Notes under the pieces: model-generated
What the model was told of the DNA's origin: nothing
The model's database searches: none
Seen by the model: the letters and a program-made list of their open reading frames with translations, nothing else
Shown here: positions 35,101 through 47,100 of the stretch, one piece after another
Layout of the letters: each line of letters begins with the position of its first letter
Numbering within the stretch: the first letter of the stretch is position 1
Translations under genes and position numbers: made by a program
Assembly (NCBI RefSeq): GCF_003945595.2
Contig: NW_024104506.1
Span: 558,001 to 622,000 of the forward strand
DNA: 64,000 nucleotides
From: Pipra filicauda
Lineage: Eukaryota; Chordata; Aves; Passeriformes; Pipridae
Direction of reading: 5' to 3'

Positions 35101-38100
35101 TCAGCAAGTCTAGTACTATTTTGAGGGAGCTTCTATGTTCTTAAAGTCATAATACATAAGCACACCGAGCTAAAAGAATTAACAGCTTAATATTGCCCTA
35201 TGTGCTATTTAACTCACCAAAATAAATCAGCAGCTGGAATTCAACAAATGTTTAACACACAAATAGGAATATAAGAAGTACAGCTGTGTATTGAGGAGCT
35301 CAGGATGAAATCAGAACAACCAATTTCTATTTTAAATAGAATCCCTGTGCTAGCTATAGGAAAATAATAAGGAAGCAGTGTTTTCCTGAAAGATGTCTCA
35401 AAAGGAACCACATGACTGATGCTGCAGTCATTATTTCTTGCTGGATCATATCTAAAGATCAATTCCTGATCTCATCATGCAGAGGCTTAAAGAACAGAAG
35501 GCAGGAAAAACGCACAACAGAGTTTTTCAAAGACTTCATTTATATTGCTTATCAAATTTTTCCATTCCTAACACTCCTCATTAACTCATTTAGGAATAAC
35601 CACTGTCAGGGGACTTGTGCCTATAAACCCTTGTCTCAAGGGACAGCCAAGGATGTATCTGTGTTAGTAATCGCTCCTGTTCCTAAGAAATTCATGTCTC
35701 TCAGTTCATGCAGAATTGTTCACAGCCAAAGCCCAGGCAGATGTTTCCTATGCTGATGTAATTTTAACTGTTAAAAAAACCTGCAGTATAATCCAGAAGC
35801 AAAAATAATAATAAAAGTAGCATGGAATGTAAGGAAACAGTCCTAGCGTGGGAGAAGGCAAAAATTTGCATTGTTGTGATTCCAGGGATTCTTATATGTA
35901 TCTCTTTTGAGAAAGAGCAGCAGCTCTTCAGGTATTTAACAAGGGACAACTGGAAAGGCACATCCCAGACTGCACTGTATTCATGGAGGGATGGCTGCAA
36001 AAAAGAAGAAGCCCGCACTAGAAGCAAACAGCCAAATTCATATGAAACGGCTTTTAAAAAGCTCTGAAATGAGGCAGATTATACTGATATACAGGTTATA
36101 CACTGCCTCGTGCTCGACAGTGAGTTCACCCAATTCGAAATCTCGGCAGATAAGAGACCTACATGACAAGCTCCTACAGCACTTTTTGGTGGATTGCAGC
36201 CAGAGCTGCATCCTTTCCTCATCCATCTCTTGCTGAAACCTCTCATTAGTGGCTCTCATGTGGACATTCAAGGAAACAAAGATTCGGGAATTGTAAATCA
36301 ACCCCTGCCTTTTGTGCCCACAGAGCAATTAAAGCTCATTACAGAATCAAAGCTCCTTTATATAGGTCACCTCCTGCTTGTGCCAGGAAAGGGCCTCAAA
36401 CACTTAATTAGCGCCTGTTTACCTTTCCAATGCAGGAAGCACTTTTTAGTTTTGAATTTTTAAAATTCCAGCATTGGTGTCCTTACCATGAAGCCTTTGA
36501 AGGTCCTGTAGAAGGGGTCCAAGAGGAGCCCAGCCAGGGAGCAGACCTGGGCTGTGCGATCCCACCCGTCGGAGCAGTGCACCAGGACACTGGCCTTCTC
36601 CTCCCTCACAGCCTGAGGAGACACCACACACAGCACTTCAGCACCTTTCCAGCTAGACTTCCGAAATAAATGCTACCCCTTCATCTGTATTTACCTAAAA
36701 CTCCAGAGGAATATTTGTCACTTCTCATCTGGACCACAGAAATGCACCAATGTCTGTGGGTTGAACATCAACCCACAGAAACCCCAACTAGAACGAAATG
36801 CTGCACCGTGTCTTGGCAGCAACAGACTGGCAAGAAATAGAGCCTGTGATCCCAAGCACTCAGTCTCCTGAAAGGCCAAGAATTCTCAGTCTCCTCCTCT
36901 GAGGAAAGATTTGGCGTATGGGTAAAGAATCGGACACATGGAGATCAGGAACTTCAAGACAAATTAGAAGAGCTGATCCCAACCTCCTCCCATATGGATC
37001 ATCTTCTTCCCCTTGTACCAGTGGCAGGAAAACACAATAACATTTTCATGCCTGCTACATGGGAAAATTGTATGAGACAATTACTCTCACGACTCTTGCA
37101 ATGTTATTTCCTGCACACCCTTTACTCCTCCTAAAGAGCCCTAGTGACTTCTCTCCTTTTCCTGACCTGCAAAGCCATGAGCTCTGCAGAAATTAGGATT
37201 GTGTTCAATAGTCAAAATTAGTGTCCACATCACATAAATCCAGCAAATAAACTGGTCAAAACAATCCTGCCATTAAAGCAGAGCAGGTAACTGAATAATG
37301 AGCCCAGGGTTATGAGTTGTTTGCACTACTGGACAGAACTGCTTCTATTTAATTTTATTCACATTCTGTGGTTTTACCTGTTTCAAATGAGTTCTAATAA
37401 AGCCTCAGAAACCGCTTGCTGCAAAACAGCACACAGGACAACACCCCAACACTTTGTCACAGCAGTGTCTAGGAGAGAGCCCAGTTGGATGACCGACCCA
37501 CTTATGTCCTCCAAGTTGGTTTGGAGAGCTGAGGCCAATCTGGATAGCAGTGTTTTCCCACTGTCTCTCCACCTTCCCAAACAGACAACTACATGTTTTT
37601 TAATTCACCTGCAGGCTGGAGAGCAGTTTTACCTTGGCAAGGAAGACACCTGCATCAATGACAGCCTTGATGTGCCGTAACCAACCCGAGTTCTCCAGCC
37701 CAGTGAGGAAGTCGCTCATGGAGGGGGATTTCATTTCACACACTAAGAACAAACACAAAGGAATGAACTGACGCCCTGTGAACAGCATCTCCTACACCTC
37801 CTCATTAGCTCTCCACAGCCCGGTATCCTAACAGCTACATTTTTAAAGTGTCAGCAGCAACATCCTGTCTAAAGGACACAGAAACTACTGGCTGAATACT
37901 TAAAATTCATAACTAAAAACTGCTGGTTTGCGTAAGAACTTCAGGCTCAGAAAATATCCTCCTCTTTTTTTTTCAATGGTAACTCATTCTTTTCTCAGCT
38001 CAGTTTTTTCCAACAAAGCGAGTGTTTAGCGATCTGTTACTTCACTATAAATCACCATCATACTCACATCTACAACCCTTCCCTCAGCATCACAGAGATT

Positions 38101-41100
38101 TGAAGACAGGAGAGTTCTAATTTACAGAGAGAGAAATAACATGTCTAACCTTGAAGGCAACTCAGAGGCTGTAATGAAACCCAGCACAGAAAATACTGAC
38201 AGTAATTAAGTTCACTAACAGTCCATAAGCACCAGAGAGTGAGGTTTCATCACTGCTGAAGAATATGGGAGCAATCAAGTGTTTATTCTGCCTTCTCTTC
38301 CACCACAAAATAAATCTGCCACGAACAGGAAATTGAGGACTCCTACTTGTGATCATCCCCCTCTTGATCCCCAATGGCTCAGGTAAGTATTTCTTCTGCT
38401 CTGCTTTACTTTTTCCCCTAAGATAACAAGGAGCTTAATTACCTGAGGTTCTGCATTTTAATATATTTATGTATTAAAAAATGAATGTATGTATTAATCA
38501 AAAGAAATCAGAAATAAATGACAGGTAAGAACGAGGTACATATGAGATTCAAACCTTTGGAAGATCATGCCAAAAATGTATGTCAAATCAGAGATTAGAA
38601 ATTTGGAACTGTATTTCAAATCAGATTCAATTCAGATAACACTGAAATACTCCAAATTCAATATATCAAACCCCAAAAAGTATTTCCTAAACAACCTGTT
38701 AGTTTTCTTTCAACATCTCATGAAGCAACCATGAGACTTAGTTGCAAAATGTAGTATTTCTAATGTAATAGCCTTTTCCTTTTAATTTGGCACATTAATT
38801 AAGGAATGCTGTTAGTGTTGGCTGCTGGTTTTGAACCACTACAAAACCAAGCACAAGAACAAATCAAATGTCAAGCAGGAAAGCATTTTAACCACAATGA
38901 TACTTTCAGCCACTTCCACAGAGCAAACAAAGCAAGACACTGACTCTGCTCCCAGCACAATGCTGTGCACGTAGGATTTGGATATTTTTTTGTCCAAAAG
39001 TGGCCAGGGGTAGCAAAGGCCAGTCCCTGGGCTGTACCCACCTTCCAGGAGTTTCTGCAGGCTGCTCCTCATCACATGAATGTTCTCTATGCCAATGAAT
39101 TTGAAGCGGATGTTCTCATAGTTGTCCTCGTTCTCATAGCCCTTCCCAGCAGCTCGGTTGGCCATGGCATTCAACTGCCAAATCCAAGGGAATGGGAGAG
39201 AAAAGGAAGGGAAAATTACAATACTCTACAGAAGGAAATCAGCCTGTTTTGCAAGATGTTCTTTCTTTTTAAAATCTCCCAGAAAATGGACTGAACAAAG
39301 CTGTTACTCAGCTGTACTTCCCCACCTCCCAGACATTAATTCCCTAAAATTACACCAGTGTCTCCAGTCCATTACTCATATGCAGAGGCTCATTAAGACC
39401 CTGTCTAGAATTTCCCCAATTTCTGCTGTCATCAAAGCAGGCAGAGAGACACTGAGCCTGCCCTAACTGGGCAGCTACCTAAGGAAATGCAGAGAGAAGC
39501 AAAGGAAAGCAAAACTAGGAAAGTCATTTTTCCCAGTAACATACATACATGGTGGGATAGAAATAGTAAGAGAATTCCAAAGCTTTTCACAGACATACAT
39601 GCACAGATGAAATAAAGCCACCTGAGGGAAACATAGAAATATTCAAGTTGAGCAGGAAGAATACAGCAACCAACTGGAACTGCAGAAAAGTAGAAAAGAA
39701 GCCAGTTGCCCTAAAAATTAACCCAAACAGTTCAAGAGCTACAGGAAATCTTGAGTGGTGACAGAAAACAGAGCTCCACCTCCCCCCAGGTTACTCTGGG
39801 CAGAGGAGGGATTTGCCTCCATAGAGAGGAGGGAAGGAAAAGTCAGCTATGGTACAGACATGTTTAAGACTATCAAATAACTCCAGTGTTTCAGTTCTAC
39901 CACCAAAGTAAGGTATGTGGGGTTTGAAAGAGAAATGTCACCAATTACAAATTATCCCCTTTTCATCAAATATTTTAGCACAAAATTGCCATCAAGGATG
40001 GATTTCAGGGGAACATCTGACACTGGAAGCTGCCTGTACCAAAAAAATCTGCAGTGATTGCTATAAAACATATACATCATTACAGAATAGGTGGTCTCAG
40101 GAAATGTCACAGTACAAAAAGGCAAAATAACACTGGAACAACAGGTGAAACATTCCCCATTTTCCCCAAAAGACTTTTCCCTTCTTGCCCTTGCCATAGT
40201 TTTAACTAAATATGCAGTGTCTATAAAATAACTGCAATATCTGAACAGTGAAGCAGGTTCTCAGAAAGCTCGATTTCAAAACAGTCAGTGCACTTTTAAA
40301 TCTTTGCATTTAAATACTTGTGTGTTATGAAATTCCTTGTGTTCTAATTTCCTTACACCAACACTCCTAATCCATATGCTTACAAGAGAATCATTTGATT
40401 TGGTTCTTAAATTCAGTTCCTCAAGGTGACAGTCATTAGAGATTGAATTTTGCAAGTATTTTATCAATATCCTCTTAAATAAAACCCTCAGCTCTGAACT
40501 TCTGGCCCCAAACAGTGGCTATGGACCAGAAGAGCTGAAGTGTATTAAACTCCAAGCTGCACATCACTGGTGTTATTTTTAAAAGGCAAAAAAATGGAGG
40601 AATTGCTTTTCTCAGTTGTTATCAGATCCCACACAGCCTCACTTCCTGCCAGGTCTGCCAGTAAATATATAAATAATAGTGTATTTTTTAATATTTATAT
40701 ATATTATAATTTTTATTTTAATATACAATATACAATTTATTACATATTATATAATAAATAGAACAATATAATTTATATTACACATATAAAATAATATACT
40801 TATATATATGTATTATATAAATAAAAATATTATTTATCTGTATGTATAAATATATATATGTCAATTGCTTTTCTTAGTTGTTATCAGACCCCACACAGCC
40901 TCACTTCCTCCCAGGTCTGCCAATAAATACATAAAAAATATTTTATATTTTGTATATTTTATACATATATATATATATATTATATATATATAAAATATAT
41001 ATTATATATAATAAATATAATAATATAATTTATAGTGTAGAAATATATATTTCTCCAAAATATATGTAATTATTATATAATAAAACATTTTATATAAATA

Positions 41101-44100
41101 AATATTTTATATAAACATAATTATTATTTATAAATATATATTTATGTGTATATAAATAAAAAGTCCATATGGAGTCTTGTTTATTTTTATATATTCAAAT
41201 AAATAAATAAATAGATAGATAAATAAGACTCCAGTGCCATGAAACTGCATTCTGAGGCTTCTTCCCAACTTAACACATGATGGACTCTCTGCAGGGAAAT
41301 GCCACAAACTTCAGCCCAGGAGACTCCAGGAGTGCCAGATCCCAACAGCACTTAACTCTGCAGTTATATATCCTGAACCAGGTGACCCTGCATCCCTGAT
41401 CCCACACAGCCTAGAAAGCACTGGCAGAGTTGTTACCCTGGAATATTCTGAACTGGAAGAGAACCACAAGGATCATCAATGAGTAGAGTGACTCATACAG
41501 GGACTGACCCCACAGCCTCGGCATTAGCACCACACTCTAACCAACCGAGCTAATCTCAGTTGTGCCAGAGTAATCTGGAACCAGCTTTACTAATTCAGAC
41601 ATGAGGTACAGAAGCAGCCCAGAACCCTAGGAAGGTACCTTTGGCCTTGTGTCTACAACATACATGAAGGGGCTCCCGGGGTTGGCCTCTCGGATGGCCT
41701 GGAGCATCTGCTCGTCCTCCAGGCAGCGTGCGCTGAACCCGGCCAGGGGCTGACTGCAGCGGCACAGGGCAGCCTGCAACACACAGACACAGCTCACCCA
41801 CAGCACCCCACACGGGAAGAGCATTGACCCCACAGACATACAGGGTGAGCCCTGACCCCACAGCATCACACACACACAGAGAGGGTCACCCCTGATCCCA
41901 CAGCACCTCTCACGCACACAGGGGGTCAAACCTGATCCCACAGACCTACACACACACAGAGGGTCACCCCAATCCCACAGCACCTCCCACCCACCCCAAA
42001 CACCCACTGAATGGGGTTATTTGTGTTCTCCTTCACTGAAAAACTGCTGCTTAACTGGACCCACACAAACCTCACTGGGCTATTTCTCGAAGCGAGAGGT
42101 TTGGGAAACTTCATTAAGTAGAGAGGCCAAGAAACCTCACAGTGTGCTCTGCCTGATGATCAGGATCCCAAATGTTAGCAGTCCACAGAACCCCAGAAGG
42201 GCTTGCTTGGAAGGGACCTCAAGACCACTTCATTCCACCCCCTAAGCAGTATGTTCCACTTTCCACTAGCCCAGGTTGCTCCAAGCCCTGTCCAACCTGG
42301 CCTTGGACACTTCCAGGGATCCAGGGGCAGCCATGGCCTCCTCATCCTCACAGGGAAGGATTTATTCCCAATATCCCATCTAACCCTGCCCTCTGGCAGT
42401 TTAAAACCATTCCCCCTTGTCCTGTCACTATGTGCCCCTACAAAAAATCCCTCTCCCTCCTTTTCATAAGGCACTGGAAGGCCATAATTTCTCATGTTTT
42501 CTACTTGGTTTCTATTTCCAAACCATTCTTTTCCACAGTTTTCCTTCTCAGTTGTTACTGTTCCATGCTCAGAAGGGCACTGAGTATGCTTTAAGTTGCC
42601 AGCACAACTCCATGCAGTGCCCAGGTCAAGGCACATTTCCTCAGGAAAACAACAATTTGGCTGTGACAGCATTTTCCTCACATCAGCATCTAAAACACTG
42701 CTGAGGCAGCAAAGTTAAAAATTTACATTTTGGTCTTCAGTGGAAAAAAACAAAAAAATGAAACCTTCACTTATTGTGACCTAGTGGGGATTTATTTCAG
42801 GGTGGTTCTTCCTCTTCAATACTAATAAAATCTAGCTGAGTTAACATGGAACTTGGTAAAACATTATTGAATATAGCTAAACAGGAGATTTAAAAGCCCC
42901 ACATCAGAAGGAATTGCTGAAAGTTGATTTAAATAAAAAAGAAGGTTGGAAAGTTTGGGCTTTTTGCAGAGCTCCGGATGCACCCCAAGTGTTTGTCTTA
43001 TTCGGCTTATTCTGTGACTCAGAATGAACTAATATTTAAAGCCATTAAGAGAAGCACAGTTCTCAAATGTCTCAAGTCTAATAATTATCTCATTATTTCC
43101 TGTCACTAGAAGGGACCTGGGCAAAAAGGGGAACCCTCGCTCTCACCCCAAGCCAGCACTAACATTGTTTTCCTTATACAAGTAAGAAAGCACCGGAATC
43201 CGCCCTCGGCTTCTGAACTTTGAACTTCCCATCACCACTGCCTTGGAGGCAGCTCGAGGCACCACGATTTCTGGAGGGTATGTGCTGCAAACCTGAGTGA
43301 GAAGAAAGAAAAAAAAAACCCAGATATTAGTACTGAGCAATTCAAAATCCATGAAAAATTCATCTTGAGCTCATGACGTTAAGATTTATTTAGGAAAATA
43401 ACAGAGGAATAGGTTCAAAATAAAACAATGTGAAGGAAAGGATCAATTTTAAAAGTGAACCTAGAAAACGGACTGCACTGCATCCAGTACATATTAAAAG
43501 AAGTTCTTTAAATTCATAGATTTTATGAAAGTTTCTGATTTAGAATCACAGAATGGTTTGGGTTGGAAAGGACCTTAAGGATCATCTTGTCCCAACCCCC
43601 TGCCACGGGCAGGGACACCTCCCACTAGCCCAGGTTGCTCCAAGCCCCATCCAACCCGGCCTTGGACGCTTCCAGGGCTGGGGCAGCCACAGCTTCTCTG
43701 GGCAACCTGTGCTAGGGCCTCACCACCCTCACAGCCAAGAATTCCTTTTCACAAAAAGAGAAAGTAAGAACAACTATATTTAAAAAGTTCCCTCTAAATC
43801 TTATTCTGAAAAGGAGTGACCAGTAATCAAAGAAGCACCCTCAGAGACCAGCTTTATCTTTCCTCCTCAAACCAGTACAGTCTCTCAGCATAGACTTCAC
43901 AGATGAGCTCCTCCCCAAGCCTGGCTTTACATTAGGCTTGACAATTTTAACACACAGGCTGGAAACCCTGAGGAAATTCTAAAGCACTGGCACTTGAGAG
44001 TTACACTTGAGCAAGTATAGCCTCAGAGTGATTAATGATTTGAGCTGCTCACATTCAGGTGCCTTAATCAGCTACTGGAAACAGCATCTCTGCCATCACA

Positions 44101-47100
44101 TCTCAATTCAGGCATCCAAACACATAGCCAGGTAAAATGAGCTGTCACTTCTGACAGCACAGGCTTGTATTTCTTCAACCCAAAGTGTAACAGCAAAGAA
44201 AGCGGCCCAGGGAAGAGAGTGGGGAGCAGGGGAAGGGATTCAGGACGGAATATGTTGGATTCTTCCTCAGAGTTGCCTGTTTTGGCCTTTTGACAGCCAG
44301 GTCTGACTGTTCCACATTAGAAGAAATAAAAAGGGAAATAATGTGTAACAGGATTTTGAACAAGCTTGCTGACAAATGCTGTTGTTTATTGTTGTTTAGA
44401 TCCAAGATGGCCTTTCAAAGAAAATAACAGCAGCAGCCAGTTTGGACTGAAATGACAGAGAGGCCTTACAAAGCAGAAGATCCAACCAAGCAAGCAAAAG
44501 AAGGTCTGTTTTTCTCCTTCCTTCCCTAGTCCCTCTCCACTCTGCCTCACCCCCTACCAATCCAAACTGCTGCCATTTATTTCTCTCCTACACATCTGTC
44601 CCTAGTCAGGTGGGACAGGCTTCGGAAATACCAAAAGCAGCTAAGGGTACTTCAGGCTTTTCCTAACAGATGGTTTGCCATTTCTCTAGCAGAACAATTC
44701 TCTGGTCCCTTGCCAGGGGGATCAAAGCAAACCAAGGTGACTCTGCAGCTCTTCTGTAGTATCATTATCTGCAACTTCCCATCAAGATGATGCTGCTTAA
44801 AAGCAAGAGAGCTCATTCCTCCCCAGAGGCAGCAGCAGGGCTGCTCTGTGTCATTAATAACAACAAGGAGATACTGCATTAAATGGCTACTTGGGGCAGG
44901 AATTACCTCGTAGTCCTTGTTAACATCCGTTATTTCCCAGTAGTCGTTTGGAATTCCCATGCGCTGGTAATCCAGTTTTAAATCAATTAGTTTCCACCCA
45001 ATTTCCCGGTTCTCTTTAGACATTTTAGGATTGTAAGAGAAAGCATAAAGTTCTTCAGGTTTCACTGGGAAGAAGAAAGAAAAAAAATTAACTATTTAAT
45101 AACTAAAGAGATGCAAAGACATACAGAGAGGCCTGAACTTCTGGAAATCAATCATTCAGTGCTGCAGAGAAGAGTATTTGAGATATTTAAAACTTCTCAA
45201 CCCCATATTTATAGGATTTTGGTCAGGGTAGTACCAAGTGCTGACAATTCCTCCTGAAATCCTCAGGAATTTCCAATACTCAGTTCCCACATGCAAGGAA
45301 ATAGGCTTAAAACATTTTGTTAGAATTAATTCTAAGTCTGAAGCGGTAATTTTCCCTGAACAAATGATTTCCTCCTAAATTCACTACAGCAGGCACGTTA
45401 GATGGGATTTATGTCATAAGCATTAACCCATAAATGACAACACATATTAAAAGATCTATTTTCTGTGGAGAGTTCATACAACAGCTCTTCCACACCTGAA
45501 AGTTCATCCTTCAACAGCAAGTTCTAACCCTGAGAGATGTCTGAAATGTTACTTTCAGCCCAACAAAGGCTTCGGGCTGGGTCTGACAAATGGCCATTTA
45601 CCATCCCAACCTCCTTCCCTCTCTCCATAAAATGCAAATCCAGCCAATAACTCATTCAGCTAACTCCCAAGGCAGCAAGTGCTCCAGAGACAGAGGGAAA
45701 CCTGTCAGGGGCTGATAAAGCAGGTAACCCCCAGCTGTCCATCACTCTGCCAAAAAACCATGAAGGGAACACACACACAGACATTTTTTAAACCAAAAAC
45801 AGAGCACTCTTAAAATCCTTAAGTAGAAGAAAAGAAAGAGCTACAGCATTTAGACAAACAACTACAAGAAACTGGTGTGCTCCCCTGCAGTGACACCTCC
45901 CAAGCTTCAAGGCACTACCTAAGTCTGTAATTTGCAAAACTCAAAGAATAGGGACAGCTTTTAAATGTAACACCAGAAACCTGCCAGACACAGCATAAGA
46001 GTTAGAACTGCAGAACTAAGAAAAGTCCAAAGAGCACAAGGGGGATGCTGGGAATAGACACAAGCCTTAATATCAATTAAAAAAAAAAACTCGGCGAAAC
46101 CCATTTCTCCTACAGGATTTCCAGCCCAGTCCTGTGAAGGGCAGCAAGAAGCTGCCTGGTGCCATCAATTCCCCTCCCTCAGACTAATGACACAACTTAC
46201 AAATTGCAATTACAAATTACATCCTTGTAATAATAACACAACTCAGGTTCACTGAAGTAGCACCCCAAAAACAGAGGCAGAAGGCAGATAGGAACTCAGT
46301 GGAATGCTGTGCTGCAAGAAGAACAAGAAGCCTGAGGATTCAACCATGATGGAATAAAAAGCTGGAGCCAGAAGAGACCACAGGCTTTTGAGGATGTTTT
46401 GCTCACCCTCTTTCAGAGTGACTCCAAGTCAGGGCAGCCTGGGTGAAACACAGGGTGTCACAGCTGAGCAAACAGTGCAGAGCAGCTTAAACATGCTGCT
46501 GGAAACAAATCGAAGATGCCAATGTTTAAGGCTTTACTTGTGGGATTCCCGAATTCTGGGTCAGCTGGAGAGGGCAGAACTGCACACAGAAAACAGCCAG
46601 GTCACATGAATGACTGACAGTGGCCAGGGATGGGATGTGACACTCGGTGTGAGTGACATGAGAAAAAAGCCTGGGACAGACTCAGTCAGGCAAATGAACC
46701 TTTCACAGGCCTCCAGAAGTTCCTTGCGGAACACCAGCTCATTCCCACTGCCACAGGATCACGGAACGGCCTGGATTGGAAGGGACCTTAAAGATCATCC
46801 CTTTCCACCCCCTGCCGTGGGCAGGGACACCTCCCACTAGCCCAGGTTGCTCCAAGCCCCGTCCAACCTGGCCTTGGACACTTCCACAGATGGGGCAGCC
46901 ACAGCTTCTCTGGGCAACCTGTGCCAGGGCCTTCCCACCCTCACAGGGAAGAATTTCTTCCCAGTATCCCACCTAAACTGCTCTCTTTCATTCTCCCTTG
47001 TCCTGTCACTCCGGATCCTTGTAAGTAGTCTATCTCCATCTTTCTTGTAGGCTTCAAAGACTGTGTTTAATTAAGCAAATGTCCTGCTCTCTACTTCCTG

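Larger units (their letters stand above)
39175..41638 (-). other. MTMR8 intron 6
   Basis: The largest intron here at 2.46 kb. It holds a tRNA-Ile-type SINE (41440-41557) and an extremely A/T-rich tract with a 262-bp-spaced duplication (40601-41230). Confidence 0.8.
41774..43163 (-). other. MTMR8 intron 5
   Basis: Holds the minisatellite at 41825-41997 and a CR1 fragment at 42170-42485. Confidence 0.8.

Noticed and set aside
41480..41557. Functional tRNA-Ile(AAT) gene
   Set aside because: The acceptor stem does not pair, the B box is damaged, and the sequence runs into a CR1-like tail, so it is a SINE head.
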